Part shown: in pieces, positions 36,198 through 44,589 of the stretch | Numbering within the stretch: the stretch's first letter is position 1 | How the letters are laid out: the number at the start of each line of letters is the position of its first letter | Source: Rhodoferax sp. | Lineage (GTDB): Bacteria; Pseudomonadota; Gammaproteobacteria; Burkholderiales; Burkholderiaceae_C | Direction of reading: 5' to 3' | Length of the DNA: 64,000 nt | Assembly: GCF_030646845.1 (NCBI RefSeq) | Contig: NZ_JAUSLE010000063.1 | Span: 1 to 64,000, forward strand | The notes under the pieces: model-generated | Databases searched by the model: none | Told to the model about the DNA's origin: nothing | The model's input: the letters and a program-made list of their open reading frames with translations, nothing else | Program-made: the position numbers and the translations under genes

Positions 36198-37630
36198 GCG
36201 CGGCCCGGATACTGGTCGTCGACGACGAGCCGGATTTAAGGACACTGTACGAGTTGACCCTTTTGCGTGAAGGCTATCGGGTGGAAGCCGCCGAAAGCGT
36301 TGCGCAGGCCCTTCAGCATTTGAGCGAATGTCAATTTGATGTTGTCATCACCGACATGCGCCTGCCCGATGGTCTGGGCATGGAACTGATCCGGCAGATC
36401 AAGGCACAACAGCGACGCGAACGCTGCGTCGTCATCACGGCTTACGGCTCTGCAGAGAACGCCGTGGAGTCGCTCAAAGCTGGTGCTTTCGACTATCTGA
36501 CCAAACCGGTTGACCTCAAACAGTTCCGTGCCGTGATCGCATCAGCCGTGCAGGACCCCGCACCACTGGCCGCCAAGGCAAGTCGCGCCGCTTCGCTCCA
36601 GAGTGGCTCGGGGGACGCGGCGCTGCAACGGCTGGTCGGCGACTCAACCTGTATGCGGCTGGTGAAGGAGCGTATCGTCAAGGTGGCACGCAGCATGGCC
36701 CCGGTTTTGGTCACAGGGGAGTCCGGCACTGGCAAGGAACTGGTGGCCAACGCCATCCACGCCAGCAGTCACCGCGCAGGCAGCGCGTTGGTAGCCGTGA
36801 ACTGCAGCGCCATTCCCGAGAGCCTGCTCGAAGCTGAGTTTTTTGGGGCCAAAAAAGGTTCTTACACGGGCTCAACCCAGGACCGCGAAGGATTCTTCCA
36901 GGCCGCCGGTGGTGGCACCCTGTTTCTCGATGAGATCGGGGATTTGCCCCTTGCCATGCAGTCCAAATTGCTGCGGGCGATTCAGGAGCGCCGCATCCGT
37001 CCCATCGGCTCCCCCCAGGAAGAGCCGGTAGATGTTCGCATCATCAGCGCAACGCACAAGGACCTCGCGGCCGAAGTACAGGCTGGACGCTTTCGGCAAG
37101 ATCTGTACTACCGGTTGAATGTGATTGAAATCGTGATCCCGCCCTTGCGCGAGCGGCGCGAAGACCTGCCGGCGCTGTGCGAAGCCCTGCTGCATCGAAT
37201 CGCCCGGGAATCGGGAATCCCGGTGCCGGCGCTATCTTCCGCCGTCCTCGAGCAACTCGCACGTGACCCGCTGCTAGGCAACGTACGTGAACTGGAGAAT
37301 CTGCTGCATCGTGCTGTCGCCTTGAGCGATGAAGACGACCTCCAGCTTGAACCGTCCGCGCGACAAGCGCTGATGGAGGAATCCGCCCCGGTCATTGAGA
37401 CAGAACCGGCGCCATTGGACGACGATCAGATCACGATTCCGAGCGATCTTCAGAGTCACCTCGACAGCCAGGAGCGCGAAATCCTGATCCAGGCCTTGCA
37501 TGAAACGGGCTTCAACCGCACCGCTGCCGCAGCACGCCTGGGCTTGAGCCTGCGTCAGATGCGTTACCGCATCGCCAGGCTCAATATCGAAACTCCGCCC
37601 AGCAGCGATGCCTCCGATGATCCCCTCTGA
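36176..37630 (+). CDS. pilR: PilR sigma-54 response regulator
   Basis: A 484-residue NtrC-type activator. The receiver has L-V-V-D-D-E-P-D-L and V-V-I-T-D-M-R-L-P-D; the AAA+ domain has G-E-S-G-T-G-K-E-L-V-A-N-A-I-H and G-G-G-T-L-F-L-D-E-I-G-D-L; the C-terminal Fis-type helix-turn-helix is N-R-T-A-A-A-A-R-L-G-L-S-L-R-Q-M-R-Y-R-I. The loop that touches sigma-54 is G-S-Y-T-G-S instead of the consensus G-A-F-T-G-A. PilR activates pilin transcription with sigma-54; pilA is not in this window. Confidence 0.95.
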   Translation: MASSTPLSAARILVVDDEPDLRTLYELTLLREGYRVEAAESVAQALQHLSECQFDVVITDMRLPDGLGMELIRQIKAQQRRERCVVITAYGSAENAVESLKAGAFDYLTKPVDLKQFRAVIASAVQDPAPLAAKASRAASLQSGSGDAALQRLVGDSTCMRLVKERIVKVARSMAPVLVTGESGTGKELVANAIHASSHRAGSALVAVNCSAIPESLLEAEFFGAKKGSYTGSTQDREGFFQAAGGGTLFLDEIGDLPLAMQSKLLRAIQERRIRPIGSPQEEPVDVRIISATHKDLAAEVQAGRFRQDLYYRLNVIEIVIPPLRERREDLPALCEALLHRIARESGIPVPALSSAVLEQLARDPLLGNVRELENLLHRAVALSDEDDLQLEPSARQALMEESAPVIETEPAPLDDDQITIPSDLQSHLDSQEREILIQALHETGFNRTAAAARLGLSLRQMRYRIARLNIETPPSSDASDDPL

Positions 37631-38228
37631 ACCACAAGAGCACTCGCCGCTCTGGATGGATGGCTGGTACCAGTTCTCGGGTCAACTTGCCTCTCCAAAC
37701 TTTGGCTCCCGGCCATCCGGTGCAACCGTCAATCTGATCGTGCTGCATTCCATCAGCCTTCCCCCGGGTCAGTATGGTGGTGATGATGTGCAACGGCTTT
37801 TTACCAACCAGCTGGACTGGAACAAGCACCCCTACTTCAAAAGCATTCAGGGCATGGAGGTCTCTTCCCACTTTTTCATCCGTCGCCATGGCGAGCTTCA
37901 GCAGTTTGTCAGCGCCAATGACCGCGCCTGGCATGCGGGCGTCTCCAGTTACCGCGGCCGGAGCAACTGCAACGACAGTTCAATCGGGATTGAGCTCGAG
38001 GGGGTGGAAGGAGGCCTCTTTGAAGACAGCCAATACGAAACGCTGGTCGGACTCTGCGCGGCCATCCTTCAACGCTACCCCATCGCTGACATTGCCGGCC
38101 ACGAGCATGTGGCTCCGGGACGAAAAGCCGACCCGGGAAATGGCTTTGACTGGGCATTTCTGCAACGGGCCCTGGGCCTGCCGCCTCAGTATTTTCCCGA
38201 TGGTGTTTTGTCAAAAAATCATTGTTGA
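37608..38228 (+). CDS. ampD: AmpD 1,6-anhydro-N-acetylmuramyl-L-alanine amidase
   Basis: A 206-residue zinc amidase that recycles peptidoglycan fragments in the cytoplasm. It shows V-N-L-I-V-L-H-S-I-S-L-P-P with the first zinc histidine, H-F-F-I-R-R-H-G-E-L-Q-Q-F-V, R-A-W-H-A-G, G-I-E-L-E-G, and the closing H-E-H-V-A-P-G-R-K-A-D-P-G with the other ligands. The start is the ATG at 37608, overlapping pilR by 23 bases; the ATG at 37617 is an alternative. The position after pilR is common in betaproteobacteria. Confidence 0.95.
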   Translation: MPPMIPSEPQEHSPLWMDGWYQFSGQLASPNFGSRPSGATVNLIVLHSISLPPGQYGGDDVQRLFTNQLDWNKHPYFKSIQGMEVSSHFFIRRHGELQQFVSANDRAWHAGVSSYRGRSNCNDSSIGIELEGVEGGLFEDSQYETLVGLCAAILQRYPIADIAGHEHVAPGRKADPGNGFDWAFLQRALGLPPQYFPDGVLSKNHC

Positions 38229-38636
38229 AATTTTTTTCTTTGTAACGTCTTCGGCCTGCCTTGGGCGCATTTCAGGGGAAGCAAACAAGCGAGCATCAAG
38301 CTGCATGCGGCATTGAAAGACAAAAGCGTTGGCGAGGCGTGTATTTGCTGGATGCCGCGAAGAATTTGTCGACTTGTCGGGGGCTTTGGCAGGGTCGGGC
38401 TGTGCACTGCGGTAGCAGACCCATCCTGTTCCCAGGCACGATGTGTCGCCGGATTTTCAAGGATTTCCAGGAATTCGCCAGACCAGCGCGATACACTACC
38501 GGTAGTGGCTTGTAATCACTCAAGACCCCATATATAGTGTGTCCTGCTCACAAAGACAGTCCCTCCCCAAGTGGGCCAGGTACTGCTCGCAGAGACCCCG
38601 AATTCAAATAAAACGCAGCTACAGACGAGGAAAGAA
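38229..38636 (+). promoter_or_regulatory. 408-base nrdA leader without a convincing gene, carrying two NrdR boxes
   Basis: Short frames here have no family features. Two 16-base NrdR-type palindromes lie at 38493-38508 (ACACTAccggtAGTGG) and 38525-38540 (ACCCCATATATAGTGT), 32 bases start to start, i.e. three helical turns, the spacing known for NrdR operators. The second overlaps a possible -10 (TATATA at 38531). A good ribosome-binding site, AGGAAAGAA, precedes the nrdA start at 38637. NrdR represses ribonucleotide reductase genes when dATP is high. Confidence 0.82.
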
Positions 38637-41555
38637 ATGCAAACCGCCCTGAATACACCAACCGCAACCCACGATGGCGCTCCTGCTCAGCACGGCGCCG
38701 ATGGCGTCAGCAATACCGCGACAAATTCGTTGAGCCACTACCAGATCATCCGCCGCAATGGCGCGGTGGTGCCGTTTGAGCCCAACAAGATCGCCGTTGC
38801 CATGATGAAGGCCTTTCTGGCTGTGCATGGCACCCAGGGTGCGGCGTCGGCCAGCGTTCGTGAAATGGTTGACGGATTGACGCAGGCCGTGATCCGCGCC
38901 CTGATGCGCTCGCGCCCCGGTGGCGGCACGTTCCATATTGAGGACGTTCAGGACCAGGTTGAACTGGGCTTGATGCGCGGGGGTCATCATGAAATTGCGC
39001 GGGCCTATGTGCTTTACCGCGAAAAGCGCACCCAGGAACGCGCCAAGAAAGTCAGTGACGAGACACCCAAGGCGCCCCTGCTGCATGCGCTGGACAACGG
39101 TGAGCGCATCGTTCTGGACTTGGACCGGCTGAAGGGCCTCATCCAGTCTGCCTGTGCGGGCTTGGGCGCAGACATCAAGCCCGAACCCATCATGGCGGAG
39201 ACCATGCGCAATCTGTATGACGGCGTCCCCATGGACGAGGTGTACAAGGCGTCCGTGCTGGCCGCTCGCACGCTGATCGAGAAAGACCCTGACTACACCT
39301 ATGCCACGGCGCGCCTGCTGTTTCATACCATCGCCAAGGAAATCCTGGGCCGGGACGTCGTGCAGGCGGAAATGGCACAAGCCTATGTCGACTACTTCCC
39401 CCAATTCATCAAGAAAGGCGTCGACAACGAGCTGCTTGACGAAAAACTGCTTCAGTTTGACCTGAACCGGCTGGGCGCTGCCCTCAAGGCCGACCGCGAT
39501 CTGAAGTTTGACTATCTGGGCTTGCAGACACTGTATGACCGCTATTTTCTGCACATTGGAAAGGCCCGCATCGAATTGCCCCAGGCTTTTTTCATGCGCG
39601 TTGCCATGGGCCTGTCGCTCAATGAAGTGGACCGCGAGGCGCGAGCCATCGAGTTCTATGAAGTCCTCTCATCTTTCGACTTCATGTCCAGCACACCAAC
39701 GCTGTTCAACAGCGGCACCCTGCGGTCGCAGCTCTCCAGCTGCTACCTGACCACCGTTCCCGATGATCTGGATGGCATCTACGAATCCATCAAGGAAAAC
39801 GCGCTGCTGTCCAAGTTCGCAGGCGGACTTGGCAACGACTGGACGCGTGTACGCGCCCTGGGCGCCCACATCAAGGGCACCAACGGCGAATCACAGGGCG
39901 TTGTTCCGTTCCTGAAAGTTGTGAACGACACCGCCGTCGCCGTCAACCAGGGCGGCAAGCGCAAGGGCGCGGTTTGTACCTATCTGGAAACCTGGCACCT
40001 CGACATCGAGGAATTCCTGGAGTTGCGAAAGAACACCGGTGACGATCGCCGTCGGACCCACGACATGAACACGGCCAACTGGATTCCCGACCTGTTCATG
40101 CGTCGCGTCATGGAAAAAGGACAGTGGACCCTGTTCTCGCCCAACAATGTGCCCGACCTGCATGACAAATTCGGTGCTGAATTTGAAAAAGCCTATGTGG
40201 CCTACGAGGAAAAAGCAGCGCGCGGCGAAATCAAGCCGGCCCGCACCTTGCCCGCTGCCGACCTGTGGCGACAAATGCTCACCATGCTGTTTGAAACGGG
40301 GCATCCGTGGATCACGTTCAAGGACGCATGCAACATCCGTTCTCCGCAGCAGCATGCCGGCGTGGTTCATTCCAGCAATCTCTGCACTGAAATCACGCTC
40401 AATACCAGCGACACCGAGACCGCCGTGTGCAATCTCGGTTCGGTCAACCTGCTGCAGCACCTCAAGGACGGCGCTGTCGACCATGCCAAGCTGCAAAAGA
40501 CCATCACGACCGCGATGCGCATGCTCGACAACGTCATCGACATCAATTACTACGCCGTGAAAAAGGCACGCGATTCCAATATGCGCCACCGTCCGGTGGG
40601 CCTCGGCGTGATGGCGTTCCAGGACAGTCTGTACGAATTGCGCATCCCCTACGCCAGCGACGCGGCCGTGGCGTTTGCCGACAAATCGATGGAAGCCATC
40701 TGCTACTACGCCTATTGGGCATCCACCGAGTTGGCGCGTGAACGCGGCCAGTACTCCAGTTACAAAGGGTCGCTCTGGGACAAAGGGATTCTGCCGATCG
40801 ACACCCTGGACATGCTGGCGCGCGAGCGTGGCGGCTATGTGGAAGTTGATCGCTCGTCAACGCTGGACTGGGAAGCCCTGCGCAAGAAGATCGCCCAGGA
40901 TGGCATGCGCAACTCGAACTGCACCGCAATTGCCCCCACGGCCACCATCTCCAACATCATTGGTGTGGATGCCTCCATTGAGCCCTGCTTTGGCAACCTG
41001 TCCGTCAAGTCCAACCTGTCGGGCGAATTCACCATCATCAACGGCTATCTGGTCAGGGACCTCAAGCGCCTTGGCCTTTGGGACGATGTCATGGTGATGG
41101 ACCTCAAACATTTTGATGGCTCGCTGAATCCGATTGACCGGGTTCCCGCTGACATCAAGGCCCTGTATGCCACGGCCTTCGAGGTTGAAACGCGCTGGCT
41201 GGTGGAGGCCGCGGCGCGGCGCCAGAAGTGGATCGATCAGGCGCAATCGCTCAACATCTACATGGCAGGCGCCTCTGGCAAGAAGCTGGATGAAACCTAC
41301 AAGCTCGCATGGATTCGCGGCTTGAAGACTACCTACTATCTGCGCACCATGTCGGCCACCCACGCGGAGAAATCGACCGTGACTGCCGGACGAATGAATG
41401 CGGTGTCCTCGGGCAGCGAATCACACAACGGCAACATCGGCATGAGCGCGCTGGATGCTGCTGCTGCCGCCGCAAGAATGCAGATGGCATCCGGCCCTGC
41501 AACAGACATCAAGTTTTGTGGCGTTGACGATCCGACCTGCGAGTCATGCCAATAG
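38637..41555 (+). CDS. nrdA: Ribonucleoside-diphosphate reductase alpha subunit, class Ia
   Basis: A 972-residue catalytic subunit, longer than the 761 residues of E. coli NrdA. After about 30 low-complexity residues comes an ATP-cone (I-I-R-R-N-G-A-V-V-P-F-E-P-N-K-I-A-V-A-M) for dATP control. The catalytic barrel shows S-S-C-Y-L-T-T-V, the active-site N-L-C-T-E-I, and P-T-A-T-I-S-N-I-I-G-V-D-A-S-I-E-P. The C-terminus ends in C-E-S-C-Q, the redox cysteine pair that passes electrons from thioredoxin or glutaredoxin. nrdB follows 124 bases later. Confidence 0.96.
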   Translation: MQTALNTPTATHDGAPAQHGADGVSNTATNSLSHYQIIRRNGAVVPFEPNKIAVAMMKAFLAVHGTQGAASASVREMVDGLTQAVIRALMRSRPGGGTFHIEDVQDQVELGLMRGGHHEIARAYVLYREKRTQERAKKVSDETPKAPLLHALDNGERIVLDLDRLKGLIQSACAGLGADIKPEPIMAETMRNLYDGVPMDEVYKASVLAARTLIEKDPDYTYATARLLFHTIAKEILGRDVVQAEMAQAYVDYFPQFIKKGVDNELLDEKLLQFDLNRLGAALKADRDLKFDYLGLQTLYDRYFLHIGKARIELPQAFFMRVAMGLSLNEVDREARAIEFYEVLSSFDFMSSTPTLFNSGTLRSQLSSCYLTTVPDDLDGIYESIKENALLSKFAGGLGNDWTRVRALGAHIKGTNGESQGVVPFLKVVNDTAVAVNQGGKRKGAVCTYLETWHLDIEEFLELRKNTGDDRRRTHDMNTANWIPDLFMRRVMEKGQWTLFSPNNVPDLHDKFGAEFEKAYVAYEEKAARGEIKPARTLPAADLWRQMLTMLFETGHPWITFKDACNIRSPQQHAGVVHSSNLCTEITLNTSDTETAVCNLGSVNLLQHLKDGAVDHAKLQKTITTAMRMLDNVIDINYYAVKKARDSNMRHRPVGLGVMAFQDSLYELRIPYASDAAVAFADKSMEAICYYAYWASTELARERGQYSSYKGSLWDKGILPIDTLDMLARERGGYVEVDRSSTLDWEALRKKIAQDGMRNSNCTAIAPTATISNIIGVDASIEPCFGNLSVKSNLSGEFTIINGYLVRDLKRLGLWDDVMVMDLKHFDGSLNPIDRVPADIKALYATAFEVETRWLVEAAARRQKWIDQAQSLNIYMAGASGKKLDETYKLAWIRGLKTTYYLRTMSATHAEKSTVTAGRMNAVSSGSESHNGNIGMSALDAAAAAARMQMASGPATDIKFCGVDDPTCESCQ

Positions 41556-41679
41556 GGTCTTCGCGTTTGTCGCATGCGATGTTGTTGCACAACACTTGAC
41601 GATGCAATATGGCAGCGATGTGAATGAATACTTTTCATTTCATTTCGCTGCTCTCATAATCCGCTGATTGGAATTATTT

Positions 41680-42882
41680 ATGTTGACCTGGGACGAAGAA
41701 ATCAAGCCCACCCCGCAGGTGCCTAACGCACGCGGCTCATCCAGCAGCCGCCTGACAGAGTCGCCTCTGCAACCTGCCGCAGTTCACACCCTCAATGATG
41801 GCGCGGCGGTCCCGACCGCATTCGCAGCGTCGCTGGAAAGCAAGGCAACCGCGCCTAGCAGTCCGCGTCGCGTCAATGCTGCTGACAAACGAATCATCAA
41901 TGGCAAGACAGACGTCAACCAACTGGTGCCGTTCAAGTACAAATGGGCTTGGGAGAAGTATCTCTCAAGTTGCGCCAACCACTGGATGCCGCAAGAAGTC
42001 AACATGACGCGCGACATTGCGTTGTGGAAGGACCCCAACGGGCTCACCGAAGACGAGCGTCGCATCATCAAACGCAATCTTGGTTTTTTCGTCACCGCAG
42101 ATTCACTGGCGGCCAACAACATCGTGCTCGGTACCTACCGCCACATCACGGCACCTGAGTGCCGGCAGTTCCTGTTGCGTCAAGCCTTCGAAGAAGCCAT
42201 TCACACCCATGCCTACCAGTACATCGTGGAGTCATTGGGGCTGGACGAAAGCGAGATCTTCAATGCCTACAACGAAGTCAAATCCATCCGCGACAAAGAC
42301 CAGTTTCTGATCCCGTTCATTGAAGCGATCATGAACCCGGAATTCAAAACCGGAACACCGGAAACCGATCAGACCCTGCTGAAGTCACTGATCGTGTTTG
42401 CCTGCCTGATGGAGGGGCTGTTTTTCTATGTCGGATTCACGCAGATTCTGGCATTAGGCCGTCAAAACAAGATGACGGGGGCCGCCGAGCAATACCAGTA
42501 CATCCTTCGCGACGAATCCATGCACTGCAACTTTGGCATTGACCTGATCAACCAGCTCAAACTTGAAAATCCGCAGTTGTGGACATCAGAGTTCAAGGCC
42601 GAGATCAAGGCCTTGTTCGAAGAAGCTGTGGAACTCGAATACAGATACGCCGAAGACACCATGCCGCGCGGCGTGCTCGGCATGAATGCATCCATGTTCA
42701 AGGGCTATTTGCGCTATATCGCCAACCGTCGGGCGACGCAGATTGGTCTCGAAACGCTGTTTCCCAATGAAGAAAACCCGTTCCCGTGGATGAGCGAGAT
42801 GATCGACCTGAAGAAGGAGCGCAACTTCTTTGAGACCCGTGTCATCGAGTACCAATCCGGTGGCGCGCTTTCCTGGGATTGA
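41680..42882 (+). CDS. nrdB: Ribonucleoside-diphosphate reductase beta subunit
   Basis: A 400-residue radical subunit. The iron ligands include E-x-x-H in [10 protein letters not shown], and the radical tyrosine is present four residues after that histidine, as in class Ia. A later ligand set is in L-M-E-G-L-F-F-Y and R-D-E-S-M-H-C-N-F. The first 75 residues are a low-complexity extension rich in Ser, Pro and Ala. The C-terminus ([10 protein letters not shown]) is the tail that docks on NrdA. The ATG at 41680 is preferred to an in-frame TTG at 41668. Confidence 0.96.
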   Translation: MLTWDEEIKPTPQVPNARGSSSSRLTESPLQPAAVHTLNDGAAVPTAFAASLESKATAPSSPRRVNAADKRIINGKTDVNQLVPFKYKWAWEKYLSSCANHWMPQEVNMTRDIALWKDPNGLTEDERRIIKRNLGFFVTADSLAANNIVLGTYRHITAPECRQFLLRQAFEEAIHTHAYQYIVESLGLDESEIFNAYNEVKSIRDKDQFLIPFIEAIMNPEFKTGTPETDQTLLKSLIVFACLMEGLFFYVGFTQILALGRQNKMTGAAEQYQYILRDESMHCNFGIDLINQLKLENPQLWTSEFKAEIKALFEEAVELEYRYAEDTMPRGVLGMNASMFKGYLRYIANRRATQIGLETLFPNEENPFPWMSEMIDLKKERNFFETRVIEYQSGGALSWD

Positions 42883-42995
42883 TTTTAAAAAATGACAACA
42901 AGAATTTCACAGACTGTTGATTGCCCCAAAGAGGGCAAAAACAATCTGTGCACCCGAGTTCATGGTGCTGGGATTGACCCCAACATCATGAATCG

Positions 42996-43021
42996 CTTCA
43001 TGCACTCCAACTCGCATGAAG
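42996..43021. promoter_or_regulatory. Inverted repeat before the H1-like gene
   Basis: CTTCATGC (42996-43003) and GCATGAAG (43014-43021) are perfect 8-base arms with a 10-base spacer, ending 20 bases before the ribosome-binding site AAGGAG (43041-43046). Another CATGA/TCATG pair overlaps it (from 42988). It could be an operator or a leader hairpin; I cannot tell which. Confidence 0.5.
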
Positions 43022-43052
43022 TGCTCTTTGTAAATTGATCAAGGAGAAAATG

Positions 43053-43604
43053 ATGGCAACTGCAAAAAAACCGGTCGCAAAAAAGGCCGCTCCCGCAAAG
43101 AAAGCTGCACCAGCGAAAAAAGTAGCAGCGAAAAAGGCTGCGCCAGCAAAGAAAGCTGCACCAGCGAAAAAAGTAGCCGCTAAGAAAGCTGCACCGGCCA
43201 AAAAAGCCGCTCCAGCAAAAAAAGCAGCCGCTAAAAAAGCTGCACCAGCGAAAAAAGTAGCAGCAAAGAAAGCTGCGCCGGCCAAAAAAGCCGCTCCAGC
43301 AAAAAAAGCAGCCGCTAAAAAAGCTCCTGCCAAAAAAGCTGTAGCTGCGAAGAAGCCAGCCGCGAAGAAAGCCGCTCCGGCCAAGAAAGCAGCCGCCAAA
43401 AAGGCGCCTGCCAAGAAAGCCGCTGCCGCGAAAAAACCTGCTGCCAAAAAGCCAGCCGCCAAGAAAGCAGCCAAAAAGCCGGCTGCGAAGAAAGCCGCGA
43501 AAGCACCCGCTGCCAAGGCAGCGCCTGCTCCGGCTGCCCCTGCTGCTCAGACCACTCTGAATCCGCAGGCCGCTTGGCCGTTTCCGACGGCCAGCAAGCC
43601 CTGA
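43053..43604 (+). CDS. Histone H1-like lysine/alanine-rich DNA-binding protein
   Basis: A 183-residue protein made almost entirely of A-A-P-A-K-K, A-A-K-K and V-A-A-K-K units, like the C-terminal tail of eukaryotic histone H1 and the bacterial H1-like (HctB, BpH1, AlgP-type) proteins. About 40 percent of residues are lysine by eye. Only the last 30 residues (A-P-A-A-P-A-A-Q-T-T-L-N-P-Q-A-A-W-P-F) differ. It should compact DNA through charge. The coding DNA is itself a tandem repeat, which can change length by slippage. Start at the ATG at 43053, six bases after AAGGAG; a terminator follows the stop. Confidence 0.93.
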   Translation: MATAKKPVAKKAAPAKKAAPAKKVAAKKAAPAKKAAPAKKVAAKKAAPAKKAAPAKKAAAKKAAPAKKVAAKKAAPAKKAAPAKKAAAKKAPAKKAVAAKKPAAKKAAPAKKAAAKKAPAKKAAAAKKPAAKKPAAKKAAKKPAAKKAAKAPAAKAAPAPAAPAAQTTLNPQAAWPFPTASKP

Positions 43605-43627
43605 ACCACCAACATGGTTCGGCTTCA

Positions 43628-43658
43628 AGCCCGATGTCCAAAAGGCATCGGGCTTTTT
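43628..43658 (+). terminator. Intrinsic terminator of the H1-like gene
   Basis: AGCCCGATG (43628-43636) pairs with CATCGGGCT (43646-43654) over a 9-base loop, followed by five T. It lies just before the end of the converging PfkB-family gene. Confidence 0.9.
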
Positions 43659-43667
43659 CGTCGGGGT

Positions 43668-44570
43668 CTACAAACCGAGTGCCTTCAAGTCGACCGTGTA
43701 ATTCTGGGGGCCACGTTGTGCAATTTTCAGTGACCCCAAATGGTTTCCCAGCGCGGCACAACGTGCCAGTGACCAGCCCTGCTCCAATCCGAACAGCACG
43801 GCACCGCGGTAAGCGTCACCGCATCCGGTAGGGTCCACCACCGCAGACGCCTTGACCGGCGGAACAAGTGTCTTCTGTCCGTCGACCCACACTTCACTGC
43901 CTTCCGCACCCAGCGTGACAATCAGTCCCTGCACGTGACGCGAAATCTCCGCGCTGCTCCAGCCGGTACGATCGCTCAGCATCTTGCCTTCGTAGTCATT
44001 GACTGCGACCCAATTCGCCTGATCAACAAATGTCCGCAATTCATCGCCGTCAAACCTGGGAAGCTGCTGACCGGGGTCAAACACAAAGGGAATCTCGGCA
44101 GCTGCAAATTGCTCGGCGTGCTGCAGCATCGCATCGCGTCCGTCCGGCGCAATGATGCCCAATTTGATGTCGCCGCGAGCGGTGATCTTTGTCAAATGCG
44201 CATAGTCCATGGCGCCGGGGTGAAAGCCATTGATCTGGTTGTTGTCACGATCGGTAATGATCATGGCCTGCGCGGTATAGGCGTCGTCAATCGTTCGCAC
44301 GAATTCCGCTGCAATGCCCTGCCCCTTCAGCCGCTCCAGGTAACCGCCGCCATCCATTCCCACTGTTGCCATCGGCAGCGGAGTCCCACCAAGCTGTTTG
44401 AGGCCATAGGCAATGTTGCCGGCGCAACCGCCAAAATCACGCCGTAGCGCCGGCACCAGAAACGAGACATTCAAGATATGCAATTGATCCGGCAGAATTT
44501 GGTCGCCAAACCGGCCCTCAAAATTCATGATGGTGTCGAAGGCCAGTGAACCGCAGATGATGGAAGCCAT
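43668..44570 (-). CDS. PfkB-family carbohydrate/nucleoside kinase (adenosine-kinase-like)
   Basis: A 300-residue ribokinase-fold kinase. The sugar-binding N-terminal part has D-F-G-G-C-A-G-N-I-A-Y-G-L-K-Q-L-G-G, and the phosphate-transfer motif is D-P-T-G-C-G-D-A-Y-R-G-A (consensus D-x-x-G-A-G-D, here with Cys). The sequence between is of the adenosine/nucleoside kinase-like branch often found beside H1-like genes in betaproteobacteria. The substrate cannot be read from sequence. It is 19 bases after the DUF3426 gene on the same strand. Confidence 0.85.
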   Translation of the reverse strand: MASIICGSLAFDTIMNFEGRFGDQILPDQLHILNVSFLVPALRRDFGGCAGNIAYGLKQLGGTPLPMATVGMDGGGYLERLKGQGIAAEFVRTIDDAYTAQAMIITDRDNNQINGFHPGAMDYAHLTKITARGDIKLGIIAPDGRDAMLQHAEQFAAAEIPFVFDPGQQLPRFDGDELRTFVDQANWVAVNDYEGKMLSDRTGWSSAEISRHVQGLIVTLGAEGSEVWVDGQKTLVPPVKASAVVDPTGCGDAYRGAVLFGLEQGWSLARCAALGNHLGSLKIAQRGPQNYTVDLKALGL

Positions 44571-44589
44571 AAATTCTCGTTGTTAAAGG

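Noticed and set aside
38219..38407. Short frame in the nrdA leader
   Set aside because: There is no ribosome-binding site or motif, and the composition is not coding-like.
43053..43604. Satellite or CRISPR-like array
   Set aside because: The repeated units are irregular, contiguous and coding; they have no spacers and translate to an H1-like protein with its own ribosome-binding site and terminator.
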